A DNA stretch of 64,000 nt from Rhodoferax sp. (lineage in GTDB: Bacteria; Pseudomonadota; Gammaproteobacteria; Burkholderiales; Burkholderiaceae_C): assembly GCA_003133245.1 (NCBI GenBank), contig PKWM01000014.1, positions 1 to 64,000 on the forward strand. The letters run 5' to 3'. Under the pieces are notes generated by a model. The model saw only the letters and a list, made by a program, of their open reading frames with translations, ran no database searches and was not told the origin of the DNA. Every line of letters starts with the position of its first letter. Position 1 is the stretch's first letter. Below are positions 16,743 through 25,619 of the stretch, one piece after another. Made by a program: the position numbers and the translations under genes.

Positions 16743-17139
16743 CTAGTCGTCCGGCGTCAGTGATCTGGTACTGTCGTGATCAACAAACCAGTGCTTGGGT
16801 GATACGACAATCTTGTTTAATCGCCGATTCAACCCCCCACCAACTGAAGCTGCCGTTGGCTGTAATTTGATGATCGTAGAGAGACATCAGACGCAGATTT
16901 TGAAACGCAGTGGCCGGACCATCGTGGTCGATGAAGGTTGCAGGACCAAGCAGTAAAAGATTCTTTCGAGTCCAAGCAGGATTGTCCGAAAACATGAAAA
17001 AAATAGGGCTTAACTGTATGCGGCAAAACTTGTTCTATTGCTGCACAGTAATATTTGAGCGAGCATAAACCACGATTTTGTGCTGTAGCTGAATGGGTCA
17101 CGTAATCGCCTCGTCGTATATGTATCACCACTGCATTTC
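16743..17139 (-). pseudogene. Remnant of an alpha-1,2-fucosyltransferase (GT11), truncated and frameshifted
   Basis: Three consecutive minus-strand frames together give the C-terminal half of a GT11 fucosyltransferase. The first has VIHIRRGDYVTHS and LKYYCAAIEQVLPHTVKPYF. The second has MFSDNPAWTRKNLL, ATFIDHDGPATAFQNLRLMS and ITANGSFSWWG. The third has LNRRLNKIVVSPKHWFVD and ends at a TAG at 16745-16743. The frame changes lie at a run of seven A residues (16997-17003) and a run of six C residues (16833-16838). The N-terminal half, about 150 residues in family members, is absent: the HxRRGDY motif lies within 30 bases of the stop codon of the upstream GT2 gene. Not functional as it stands. 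Confidence 0.85.
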
Positions 17140-18057
17140 CTATCCCATTAATGCCCGATAGTATCTAACTAAATTCCTAAAACTATTAAAAAAGAAAACT
17201 GGTAAAAACAGTTTAACTAGGATGAATATGTTTTTGTTTCGTGATTTCAAATAAGAATGTCGGTTGATTTTATTTTCTTTGGATGGGTTTATAAAATATT
17301 TTATAATACTTAAATCTAAACGCATAGCTTGGCAGGTATCGTCATGAAGACCACAAACCTTGAGACGTTCAATTGCAGAGGCGTACTTTTCCAATATTTC
17401 AGGGTTTTTGCTTATACCCATCGAATTCCTGTTGTAATTGACATAGGGGGTTCCAAGAATCATTAATTTACCTTTCCTATGATTCAACCAATACATTTCA
17501 AAATCATAAATTTCATTGTTTGTAGTTAAATAAGTTTGAATGGATTTCATATCAAATTTCCGTTCAACTAATGAGGATCTAACAAATGGACTTTTTGTAA
17601 ATATGGTCTCCAGTGCGTCTGATATATCTGCAATATGATCTTGAATTGGATTTATAAGATTGTGATTGGTTTTTGCATTTGTAAATACGCCAGTTATATC
17701 AATATTGTTTTTCAATAGAATAATTTGCGTTTGCAATTTATTGGGTAGCCAGAAATCATCGCCATCACAGTGTGCAATTAAATCGCCTTTTGCCTTTTCG
17801 CAAGTATCTATCAAATTTTTAAAAGGTCCGACATTATTGAGTTGATTGAAAACCCTGATTTGTTGCGGGTAATGTTCAACGAAATAGTAAATTATTGCGT
17901 TGGTTCTATCGGTGGAACAGTCATCGCCAACAACAACTTCAAATTCAAAATCAGTTTTCTGATCTAGGATGCTTTGTAGACATTGATGAATGTATTTCTC
18001 CTGGTTGTATGTCACAACACATACTGAGACCAGTGGTTTCTTTCTTGTTATTTTCAT
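17140..18057 (-). CDS. Glycosyltransferase family 2, AT-rich
   Basis: A 305-residue GT-A fold transferase. PLVSVCVVTYNQEKYIHQCL opens the domain, VVVGDDCSTDRT holds the first acidic pair and LIAHCDGDDFWLPNKLQ the DxD-type metal site (about residues 95-100). The remaining part is helical and basic, with a hydrophobic stretch near the C-terminus (FILVKLFLPVFFFNSF) that may touch the membrane. Base composition is unlike its neighbours: the 60-base lines at 17221 and 17461 hold 15 and 14 G+C, about 25 percent. Recent transfer is likely. It is preceded by the flippase gene with 3 bases between and followed at once by the broken fucosyltransferase. Sugar specificity unknown. Confidence 0.88.
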   Translation of the reverse strand: MKITRKKPLVSVCVVTYNQEKYIHQCLQSILDQKTDFEFEVVVGDDCSTDRTNAIIYYFVEHYPQQIRVFNQLNNVGPFKNLIDTCEKAKGDLIAHCDGDDFWLPNKLQTQIILLKNNIDITGVFTNAKTNHNLINPIQDHIADISDALETIFTKSPFVRSSLVERKFDMKSIQTYLTTNNEIYDFEMYWLNHRKGKLMILGTPYVNYNRNSMGISKNPEILEKYASAIERLKVCGLHDDTCQAMRLDLSIIKYFINPSKENKINRHSYLKSRNKNIFILVKLFLPVFFFNSFRNLVRYYRALMG

Positions 18058-18060
18058 CGT

Positions 18061-19575
18061 TTATTTTGATCCGACAAAGCGTGTCTGCCAATGCTCACTG
18101 ATCATCTTTCTAATCCATGAAGAACCTGCTGCGGCAAGCAATAACAGCATCAGACTCACTGCTGCAACACGCATGGCAACTTGAGCTCGATCTTGCGGCC
18201 ATTGCATCCAGGCATGCGCGATCTCAGCGCCCACCGCCGTCAATAAGGCGATTACAACTACATCCTGCAGCAACCACTGGATGTGCAAACCATGGATAAG
18301 CTTGCCATGCACTTTTGGTACCCAGGCCAGAAAATAGAGCGCGTTGGACCCCAGCCAGGCGTACCCGGCTCCAATAACACCATAACGCATAGTGGCCCAA
18401 ATCAAAGCTGGGATTAACAGGATCACAAATAGCCCATTGCCGATCATGTGAAGCCTCAAGTTTCCCTTGGCAAATTGTAAGTAATACGGAAAAGCGCCCA
18501 AGGCCAGGATGCCATTGCCCAACGCATAAAGCGTCAGTACTGGTGCCGCTTTGTGCGCAATGGCGGCATCACCAGTCCAAGCCCAGAGCACCTGTTCCGC
18601 AAAGAATGCAAGCACGAGTGCAGCAGGAATGGCGATGACGCTAACCAGTTGTGTGGCATTACGGTAAAGTCGTATCAACCCAACATCGTCGCCTGTGGCA
18701 GAGAGTTTTGTCAGGCGCGGCAACAATGCACCGCTGATAGGTCCGCTGATCAACAGCACACCACCAGCCACCAGTACTGCGAGAGTAAAGTAAGCGTAGT
18801 CGGACAGCGGCAACAGTTTTGACAGCACCAGTTTATCGGTTTGCGTTACCAGAACCCAAATCGATCCGGTAAAGGCGATGCTGAGTGAGAACTTGAGCAC
18901 ACTTCGCAACGGTGCCCATTGCCAAGGCGTGCGCGCGGCCTGAGAAACTTTGGGCAGCAGGCGGTAGGTTTGCACCACTAGCACAAAAACTTCAATTAAT
19001 GCCAGCAACAACTGGTAGCTGAAGAACAGTGTCGCGCTGGTCCCCACATAAATGAAGAGCGGGATCACCAGGGCAAAGCGGGCCGTTGCTAGAACCGTAT
19101 TGAATCCGCCGAGCCAGACCAGGCGCTCGAAGCCATTGATGGCACTTCGGTACAAGCCACTTACCCAGCGCAACGCAACAATGACCGACATCAACATGAT
19201 GGCATGTTGCACTTCAAGCAACGGCAGTTGCTGCACCTTCAACCAACTGCCGGCAATGGCACCAGAACCAGCCATCATGGCAGCACCTCCCAGCACTGCG
19301 ACTCCGATGAAAATACCCTCCATCGCCCGCAGCAGCCGACGCAAGCTCAAGCCATCGGTGGCATCACCATTGAAGCGGGCGGTTTCGCGCGCCATGGTGG
19401 GAGTGAGCCCCATGTCGAGCAATTGGAACCACGCCTGCAACATGGCAAAGAAGCCTACCAGTCCATACGCCTCGGCGCCCATGTAACGTATGTACAGGGG
19501 CAGCATGATGATACCGATCAGCGTTACGTATATCTGACTGACGTAGTTGGCAAGGATATTCCGCTTGAAAGACAT
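18061..19575 (-). CDS. Polysaccharide flippase, Wzx-like (MATE/MVF superfamily)
   Basis: A 504-residue integral membrane protein with about 12-14 predicted helices, of the oligosaccharide flippase family that moves undecaprenyl-linked oligosaccharides to the periplasmic side. The start at 19575 gives the usual amphipathic N-terminus MSFKRNILANYVSQIYVTLI followed by IMLPLYIRYMGAEAYGLVGF, a typical Wzx opening. The longer frame from 19683 runs into the acetyltransferase gene and is rejected. It lies 10 bases after the acetyltransferase gene and 3 bases before the GT2 gene. Its presence says the cluster makes a glycan by the Wzx route, though no Wzy polymerase is nearby. Confidence 0.9.
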   Translation of the reverse strand: MSFKRNILANYVSQIYVTLIGIIMLPLYIRYMGAEAYGLVGFFAMLQAWFQLLDMGLTPTMARETARFNGDATDGLSLRRLLRAMEGIFIGVAVLGGAAMMAGSGAIAGSWLKVQQLPLLEVQHAIMLMSVIVALRWVSGLYRSAINGFERLVWLGGFNTVLATARFALVIPLFIYVGTSATLFFSYQLLLALIEVFVLVVQTYRLLPKVSQAARTPWQWAPLRSVLKFSLSIAFTGSIWVLVTQTDKLVLSKLLPLSDYAYFTLAVLVAGGVLLISGPISGALLPRLTKLSATGDDVGLIRLYRNATQLVSVIAIPAALVLAFFAEQVLWAWTGDAAIAHKAAPVLTLYALGNGILALGAFPYYLQFAKGNLRLHMIGNGLFVILLIPALIWATMRYGVIGAGYAWLGSNALYFLAWVPKVHGKLIHGLHIQWLLQDVVVIALLTAVGAEIAHAWMQWPQDRAQVAMRVAAVSLMLLLLAAAGSSWIRKMISEHWQTRFVGSK

Positions 19576-19585
19576 TAAGCTGTGC

Positions 19586-20155
19586 CTAGGGCGACTGGCT
19601 CGCCATGAACTGCCATTCCAGTTCCAATAAGTCTCGTTTGCGCTCGCTGATGCGTCGCGCCGGATTGCCAGCGTAAATGCCAAAAGCCTTGCAATTTTTG
19701 GTTACCAAACTCAGTGCTCCCACCGCCACGCCTTCTTCCAGCGTGATTCCAGGCAGGATGACGCTGCCGCTGCCGACAATGACGTGCTTGCCAAAAAACA
19801 CACTGGCATGGGTTACCCCGGTGTACGCGATCGGCACAGTTGGGTTGGTCATTTTTGCGCCGGAATAGTCGTCGCTGCTGGAATAAATGGAGACGCGCGA
19901 AGAGAGTCCACTGAAGTCGGAAAGCGTGATTTTTCCGGCTCCGATCAAGGTTGAACCTACCGCAATGTGAACGTACTTGCCGAGCTCAATTCCGCCCACG
20001 CCTGCCGCCAGCACACAAAAGTCATCAATGCGAATATTACTGTCCAAGTTGATCCGGTTGGCACCGTAAAACGAGGCACGATCCGAAATCTGGACGTTCT
20101 CGCCCACGCTGGCAAAGCCCATGCATTCAATTGCCTCGCGGTCAAGCATAGCCAT
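19586..20155 (-). CDS. Left-handed beta-helix acyltransferase
   Basis: A 189-residue hexapeptide-repeat acyltransferase (LbH fold) that most likely acetylates an amino or hydroxyl group of a nucleotide sugar with acetyl-CoA. Imperfect hexapeptides run from about residue 20 to 165 (for example NVQISD, NIRIDD, YVHIAV, HVIVGSGSVILPGITLEEGVA). A loop with the likely catalytic histidine is in THASVFFGKHVIVG, and the common ending YAGNPARRI is present. The ATG at 20155 lies one base after the aminotransferase stop and behind GGGAG, so the two are coupled. The pair recalls VioA-VioB or FdtB-FdtC systems that make N-acetylated amino-deoxy sugars. The exact product is inferred, not shown. Confidence 0.82.
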   Translation of the reverse strand: MAMLDREAIECMGFASVGENVQISDRASFYGANRINLDSNIRIDDFCVLAAGVGGIELGKYVHIAVGSTLIGAGKITLSDFSGLSSRVSIYSSSDDYSGAKMTNPTVPIAYTGVTHASVFFGKHVIVGSGSVILPGITLEEGVAVGALSLVTKNCKAFGIYAGNPARRISERKRDLLELEWQFMASQSP

Positions 20156-20156
20156 C

Positions 20157-21263
20157 TCAGGCTCCCTGAATAATGTCAATCACGCGCTGCTGCTCGTGCG
20201 GCCGCAAAGCCGGGTATATCGGCAGGCACAGGACTTTGGACGAGGCATCGTTTGCCACCCGCAGGTTGGCGTGTTGCGCCGAGGGCATGCTGCGGTACAT
20301 CGGAAAGTCTGAAATTAGCGGATAAAAGTAGCGGCGCGCATAGATGCCGTGATCCTTGAGCTTTTGGTACAGCGCATCGCGGCTCTGCGTGTAGTCTGGT
20401 TGCACCAGGATAGGAAAGTAAGCGTGGTTGACCAGCTTCTCGCCTGCATCGTTCAGACAGCGAATACCTTTGACGCCGACGAGTTGCTGGCGATAGGTGG
20501 CGTCAATCTCTTTGCGCCGGGCCAACGCCCCGTCAATGTGCTTGAGTTGTAGCAAGCCAAAGGCAGCATTGATCTCACTCATCTTGCCGTTGATGCCCGG
20601 CGCTACTACAGTGACCTCATCGACAAAACCAAAGTTCTTCAGGTGGTCAATGCGCTGCTTGGTCTTGGCATCCGGACATATGATGGCACCGCCTTCAAAG
20701 GTGTTGAATACCTTGGTCGCATGAAAGCTTAACACCGATAGATCGCCATGGCGCAGTACGCTGCCGCCTTCGTCTTGCACACCAAACGCGTGCGCCGCGT
20801 CGTAAATTACTTTCAGGTTGTAGTTGTCGGCAATCTTCTGGATGGCATTCACATCACACGGGTGGCCGTACACATGCACGGGCATGATGGCGGTGGTGTG
20901 TGGGGTGATGGCGACCTCGATGCGGGCCGGATCCAGGTTAAGGGTGTTGGGGTCAACGTCTACAAACACCGGTTTGATACCGTTCCACAACAGTGAATGT
21001 GCAGTGGCTACAAATGAATAGGGTGTGGTGATGACTTCACCGCTAATGCGTAAAGCCTGCAGCGCCGTGACCAGTGCAATGGTGCCGTTGGTGAAAAGGG
21101 CTAGGTGCTTGACGCCCAGGTAGTCGCACAAGGCCTGTTCCAGTTGCTGATGAAACGGACCTCCGTTGGTGAGTATTTTGTTGTCCCATATTTTTTCTAA
21201 ATAGGGGATGAACTCCGCCAACGGCGGCAAGTAAGGTTGCGTCACATAGATAGGCTTATTCAT
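20157..21263 (-). CDS. DegT/DnrJ/EryC1 nucleotide-sugar aminotransferase (VioA/FdtB-like)
   Basis: A 368-residue PLP-dependent aminotransferase that converts a keto-deoxy nucleotide sugar to its amino form. The PLP lysine is in SFHATKVFNTFEGG. Family motifs are FTNGTIALVTALQAL, VITTPYSFVATAHSLLW, VHVYGHPCDV and YDAAHAFGV. The N-terminal VTQPYLPPLAEFIPYLEKIW and the lengthened body resemble VioA (dTDP-4-amino-4,6-dideoxyglucose) and FdtB-type enzymes, which use dTDP-keto-sugars. No rmlA or rmlB gene is in the window to make that substrate. The ATG at 21263 starts near the family N-terminus; another ATG at 21308 would add 15 residues, and neither has a strong ribosome site. First gene of the glycan cluster. 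Confidence 0.88.
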   Translation of the reverse strand: MNKPIYVTQPYLPPLAEFIPYLEKIWDNKILTNGGPFHQQLEQALCDYLGVKHLALFTNGTIALVTALQALRISGEVITTPYSFVATAHSLLWNGIKPVFVDVDPNTLNLDPARIEVAITPHTTAIMPVHVYGHPCDVNAIQKIADNYNLKVIYDAAHAFGVQDEGGSVLRHGDLSVLSFHATKVFNTFEGGAIICPDAKTKQRIDHLKNFGFVDEVTVVAPGINGKMSEINAAFGLLQLKHIDGALARRKEIDATYRQQLVGVKGIRCLNDAGEKLVNHAYFPILVQPDYTQSRDALYQKLKDHGIYARRYFYPLISDFPMYRSMPSAQHANLRVANDASSKVLCLPIYPALRPHEQQRVIDIIQGA

Positions 21264-21549
21264 GCTTTTGTTTGCTGAGGCTAACTTGATGTCGGCCAGT
21301 GATTTCATGAGTGCACTGTCAAAATGGAGTGGGTGTAGATAGGGTAAGGGTTGTCATGGTTCAAATACTCCTCATTTTGCTACCGCGCCAGCGTGCGAGT
21401 TTATGCCAGGTTCTGTGGTCGCAAGAGTGGCGCATTGCCCGGCGAGCCACTGGCCGATTGCGGCTGACTTGCCAGCGACGCTCCAACTGCGTCGATAATC
21501 GCAACTTTGCTGAACCCCTTGAAGTCAGAATTTTTTTGGGATAACTCTT

Positions 21550-22668
21550 ATGCAGCGTGTCGCCATCAGCAGTACTGGGCTTTATGTTCCCCCTTACGTC
21601 ATCAGCAACGAAGAGTTGGTGGCCAGCTTCAACCAATTTGCCGATATTGAAAATGCCGCGCACGCCGCCGAAATAGCCGTTGGAACGCGCCAGCCCATCC
21701 CGCAGTCAAGCATTGAGTTCATCGAGAAGGCTTCCGGCATCAAGCAGCGCTATGTGATGGAAAAGTCCGGTGTGCTCGATCCGCAGCGGATGCGCCCGCG
21801 TTTCAGGGTTCGCCCCGACAGTGAGATTTCTTTGATGGCTGAAATTGGCGTGGCCGCAGCGCGCGACGCGCTGGCACGGGCAGGCAAACAGCCTGCCGAC
21901 ATTGACGGCGCTATCTGTGCGTGCGCCAATATGCAGCGCGCCTACCCGGCGCTGGCGGTTGAAATTCAGGCTGCCCTGGGCATCCAAGGTTTTGGCTTTG
22001 ACATGAACGTGGCTTGTTCGTCAGCCACTTTTGCCGTTGAGATGGCGGTCAACGCGGTCAAGACCGGCTCGGCTCGGGCTATTTTGGTGGTGAACCCCGA
22101 AATCACTTCTTCGCACCTGGCCTGGAAAGACCGTGATTGCCACTTTATTTTTGGCGATGTCTGCACCGCGATCCTGATTGAGCGGCTTGAAACCGCTCCG
22201 GCTGGCGCCTTTGAAGTGTTGGGCACGCGCTTGGCCACTACGTTTTCCAACAACATCCGCAACAACGCGGGCTATATGTGGCGCAGCGAAGACCGCAACC
22301 CGGAAGACCGGGATATGCTTTTTTATCAAGAGGGGCGCAAGGTGTTCAAAGAGGTGTGTCCGTTGGCGGCGCAGCACATCAGCACGCACCTGGCTGAATT
22401 CGGTCTTGTGCCCAACGACGTGCGCCGTTTCTGGCTGCATCAAGCCAACCTGGCCATGAACCAATTGATTGGCCGCAAGCTGCTCGGGCATGATGCCACT
22501 CGCGACGAAGCGCCAGTCATTCTGGACGAATTTGCCAACACCGCCTCGGCTGGTTCGATCATTGCCTTTCATCGCCACCACGATGACATCAAGGCGGGTG
22601 AAGTTGGCGTGATCAGCTCTTTTGGGGCGGGCTATTCGATTGGTAGCGTGGTGTTGCGGCGCACCTGA
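21550..22668 (+). CDS. Beta-ketoacyl-ACP synthase III-like enzyme
   Basis: A 372-residue thiolase-fold condensing enzyme of the FabH group. The catalytic triad is visible: Cys in MNVACSSATFA (about residue 156), His in FWLHQANLAMNQL (about 298) and Asn in FANTASAGSI (about 335). It is longer than E. coli FabH (317) through an N-terminal insert around residues 30-80 (FNQFADIENAAHAAE..), seen in the paralogous FabH-like proteins of Burkholderiales. These are not in the fab operon and may start unusual acyl chains. The ATG follows a weak GGATAACTCTT. It is divergent from the glycan cluster and stands alone, so its substrate is unknown. Confidence 0.85.
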   Translation: MQRVAISSTGLYVPPYVISNEELVASFNQFADIENAAHAAEIAVGTRQPIPQSSIEFIEKASGIKQRYVMEKSGVLDPQRMRPRFRVRPDSEISLMAEIGVAAARDALARAGKQPADIDGAICACANMQRAYPALAVEIQAALGIQGFGFDMNVACSSATFAVEMAVNAVKTGSARAILVVNPEITSSHLAWKDRDCHFIFGDVCTAILIERLETAPAGAFEVLGTRLATTFSNNIRNNAGYMWRSEDRNPEDRDMLFYQEGRKVFKEVCPLAAQHISTHLAEFGLVPNDVRRFWLHQANLAMNQLIGRKLLGHDATRDEAPVILDEFANTASAGSIIAFHRHHDDIKAGEVGVISSFGAGYSIGSVVLRRT

Positions 22669-22691
22669 TCGGTTCGGATTTAAACCAGCGC

Positions 22692-23219
22692 TCAAGCCAG
22701 GTCGCGTTTGAATCGGATGAGTTCCACCTTGAGTGTTCCCATGGGCACAGTTTTGATGCTGGTCATTTCGCGCTTGAAGCCGGCCAGGTCATGAAAGCGC
22801 AAGGCACGCTCATTGCCCAGTGGCAGCCACAACGTAACTTTTTTGCAGCCTTCTTCCAGCAACCCTTCGCGCGCCGCGTCCCACAGCGCCAGTCCAACAC
22901 CCCGTCCCCAGTGTGAGGTGGCAACGTAAATCGCCCAAATTTCACCGGTGGTGGGTGGGGTGCCAGGGTCGCGCGAACGATCAAAGCCGACAAAGCCGAC
23001 GACTTCTTCGCCGTCCAGCGACACATAAACCTGGGGCTCGCTGAACTCGATCGCTTCACGCCAATAGACCTGGCGTTTGTCGGCGCCCAAGGCGCTGATC
23101 TGTTGGTTTGACAGCAGACCCTGGTAGGCCGCCTGAGCGGCACTGATTTCGATATTGGCAATGGCTTGGGCATCGCGCGCAGTGGCTGGGCGGACTTCGA
23201 AGTTGGGCGTACTTGACAT
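22692..23219 (-). CDS. GNAT-family N-acetyltransferase
   Basis: A 175-residue acetyl-CoA dependent acetyltransferase. The core runs VRPATARDAQAIANIEISAA (strand 1, helix 1), VYVSLDGEEVVGFVGFDR (strands 2-3), EIWAIYVATSHWGRGVGLAL (strand 4 and the acetyl-CoA binding loop, here HWGRGVG) and ERALRFHDLAGFKRE (helix 4 to strand 6). This is the arrangement of RimI/PhnO-like enzymes. The target is unknown. It lies 76 bases downstream of spoT's stop on the same strand, with the stop converging on the FabH-like gene, so it may be read through from the spoT unit. Confidence 0.82.
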   Translation of the reverse strand: MSSTPNFEVRPATARDAQAIANIEISAAQAAYQGLLSNQQISALGADKRQVYWREAIEFSEPQVYVSLDGEEVVGFVGFDRSRDPGTPPTTGEIWAIYVATSHWGRGVGLALWDAAREGLLEEGCKKVTLWLPLGNERALRFHDLAGFKREMTSIKTVPMGTLKVELIRFKRDLA

Positions 23220-23294
23220 GAAAAAAATATTGGCAGCGAAACTGCTGGAAGATAAAAAATGGAGCCTGATTGTCGCCGCAAACAGTACTCCATC

Positions 23295-25595
23295 TTAGGG
23301 TTTGATTTTGGCCCTTTGTGCTTTCAGTACGGAGGGCGTTCTTCTTAGATTGTGCAGCGCTGTATCGAGTTGCTGGCTGTTACGCACGGCAATGACAAAA
23401 CGTAAATCGGTGGCGTCCTGGGCGGCTTCATCGGCCATGTCGATGTGGGTGATGTCCGCCTCAGCGGCGGCTAACGCTGCCGCCACGCGCGCCAACACGC
23501 CTTTGCCGTTGATGACGGTGACCACCACTTCGGTCTCGAAGGTGCGCGTCGGTTCATCCGACCACTCCACATTGATGAAACGTTCGTATTCCTTTTGCTT
23601 GAGCTTCTGGGCTACAGCACAGTCACTGGCATGCACGATCAAACCCTCTCCGCGTCCGAGGTAACCGACAATGCCATCGCCCGGAACCGGCCGACAGCAG
23701 GGTGCAAATTTCACCGAGGCATTCTCACTGCCGTCGAGCACAACGCTGCCTTGTGAGATTGCCTCGCTGGTGCTGTAGCGTTCCCTTGTGAGGAGCAAGG
23801 CATCGGGCTTTTCGCCACGGTCCGCCAGTAGCCTCAGCAGCTGCTTGGCAACGATACCGGCAATGCGTTTGCCTAAACCAAGATCGATGAAAAGCTCGGA
23901 TATATTTTTGTTGCCGCTAAACCGCAGTAATTTCTCCCAAAGCACCTTGTTAACGCCGGTGTCGTCGGGCAATTTTTCGATGCCTTCGAGACGCAGCGCC
24001 TGCGCTAGCATTTTTTCTCCCAATTCCTCCGACTCGGCCTGTGCCAGCGTCTTCAAATGTTGGCGAATTTTTGAGCGTGCGCGCGCGGTTCGCACGAACC
24101 CCAACCAGGCCGGGTTGGGGGTGGATTCCGGCGCTGTGATGATTTCAATCACGTCGCCATTTTTGATCTCGGTACGCAAAGGCACTTGCTCGCCATTGAT
24201 TCTGGCCGCCAGCGTTCGGTCGCCAACGTTGCTGTGAATGGCATACGCAAAGTCCACCACCGTGGCACCTTTGGGCAGCGCCATGATTTGACTCTTGGGG
24301 GTAAAAACATAGACCGCATCGGGAAACAAATCGACCTTGACGTGATCCCAAAATTCAGCCGCATCCCGCGTTTCGTCCTCGATATCGAGCAGTGACTGCA
24401 GCCACTTGGAGCCCTGCCAGTCGCTGGAATTGCCGGCTTGCGGTTGCTTGGCCTTGTAGAGCCAGTGCGCGGCAATGCCTGATTCGGCAACCATGTGCAT
24501 GGCCTCAGTACGCAACTGGAACTCGATATTGATCCCGGCCGGACCGACCAGGGTCGTGTGCAGTGACTGGTAGCCGTTGAGCTTGCCAATGGCGATGTGG
24601 TCCTTGAACTTGCCCGGCACCGGTTTGTAGAGCTGGTGCAAGATGCCCAGCGCGGTGTAGCAGTCAATCACACTGGGTACCAAAACCCGGAAACCATAAA
24701 TGTCCGTGACCTGGGCAAAGCTGAGATGTTTCTCCTCCATTTTTTTGTAAATGGAGTAAAGGGTTTTTTCCCGTCCTGCGAGCCTGACATCCATGCCACT
24801 GTTGGCGAACGCAGTGTCCACCTCGAACTGCACTTTTTTTATCAGATCGCGACGCCGACTACGGGCTTTGGTCAACGCCTTGGACAATATGGCGTAACGC
24901 CAGGGCCGTAAATACTGGAAGGCCAGATTTTGAAGTTCCCGGTAAGTCTGGTTCAAGCCCAGGCGGTGTGCGATCGGGGCGTAGATGTCGAGTGTTTCAG
25001 AAGCGATACGTGACCATTTTTCGTGTGGCGTGTCAGCCAGGGTGCGCATATTGTGGGTTCGATCGGCCAATTTGATCAAAATGACCCGCACGTCCCTGGC
25101 CATCGCCAAAAGCATTTTGCGAAACGATTCGGCCTGGCCCTCTTCACGGGTATTGAAATGCAGCTTGTCGAGCTTGGTCAGACCATCGACCAGTTCAGCC
25201 ACCGGTGCGCCAAAGCGTTCTACCAATTCAATCTTGGTGACGCTGCAGTCTTCCAGGGCATCATGCAGCAGGGCAGCCATCAGCGCCTGAGCATCAAGTT
25301 TCCATTCGGCGCAACGGGCGGCAACCGCTATTGGATGGGTGATGAATGGTTCGCCGCTGTTGCGTAATTGTCCCAAATGGGCCTGATCGGCAAACCGATA
25401 AGCCAGGCGCACTTGCTCCAGGTCAGACGCACCCAGGTAGTCGAGCTTGGCGGTCAGGCTGGCAAAACTGGCCGCAGTAGCGTTGGCCGCTGCTGCACTG
25501 GAGCTCGCAGGCGCTTTCGCCTTCACAGCCGGTGCTGGGGTCTTTGGGGTGGATGATTTGAGTGTATTGCTCACCCTGCGAATATAGCGCGCCAA
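23295..25595 (-). CDS. spoT: Bifunctional (p)ppGpp synthetase/hydrolase
   Basis: A 766-residue RelA/SpoT-homologue that makes and degrades the alarmone (p)ppGpp in the stringent response. The HD hydrolase domain is intact (THPIAVAARCAEW, LLHDALEDC; about residues 85-115), so hydrolysis is expected. The synthetase domain follows (FQVTDIYGFRVLV-type stretch about 285-300, IGKLNGYQSLHTTLVGPAG about 340-360). Then come TGS (VYVFTPKSQIMALPKGATVVDF), the helical and zinc-finger-like region (FAPCCRPVPGDGIVGY) and a C-terminal ACT domain (EVVVTVINGKGVLARVAAAL). The first codon is TTG at 25595 or GTG at 25574; neither has a strong Shine-Dalgarno. It lies downstream of rpoZ, separated by a hairpin. Confidence 0.95.
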   Translation of the reverse strand: MARYIRRVSNTLKSSTPKTPAPAVKAKAPASSSAAAANATAASFASLTAKLDYLGASDLEQVRLAYRFADQAHLGQLRNSGEPFITHPIAVAARCAEWKLDAQALMAALLHDALEDCSVTKIELVERFGAPVAELVDGLTKLDKLHFNTREEGQAESFRKMLLAMARDVRVILIKLADRTHNMRTLADTPHEKWSRIASETLDIYAPIAHRLGLNQTYRELQNLAFQYLRPWRYAILSKALTKARSRRRDLIKKVQFEVDTAFANSGMDVRLAGREKTLYSIYKKMEEKHLSFAQVTDIYGFRVLVPSVIDCYTALGILHQLYKPVPGKFKDHIAIGKLNGYQSLHTTLVGPAGINIEFQLRTEAMHMVAESGIAAHWLYKAKQPQAGNSSDWQGSKWLQSLLDIEDETRDAAEFWDHVKVDLFPDAVYVFTPKSQIMALPKGATVVDFAYAIHSNVGDRTLAARINGEQVPLRTEIKNGDVIEIITAPESTPNPAWLGFVRTARARSKIRQHLKTLAQAESEELGEKMLAQALRLEGIEKLPDDTGVNKVLWEKLLRFSGNKNISELFIDLGLGKRIAGIVAKQLLRLLADRGEKPDALLLTRERYSTSEAISQGSVVLDGSENASVKFAPCCRPVPGDGIVGYLGRGEGLIVHASDCAVAQKLKQKEYERFINVEWSDEPTRTFETEVVVTVINGKGVLARVAAALAAAEADITHIDMADEAAQDATDLRFVIAVRNSQQLDTALHNLRRTPSVLKAQRAKIKP

Positions 25596-25619
25596 TGGCA
25601 GTTTGAAGCAAACGCATAA

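Noticed and set aside
16829-17131. A separate small gene from the first fucosyltransferase frame
   Set aside because: The motifs continue in two other frames, so this is part of one broken gene rather than an intact short one.
21361-21663. Minus-strand frame between the aminotransferase and the FabH-like gene
   Set aside because: It overlaps the start of the FabH-like gene and has no family match or ribosome site.
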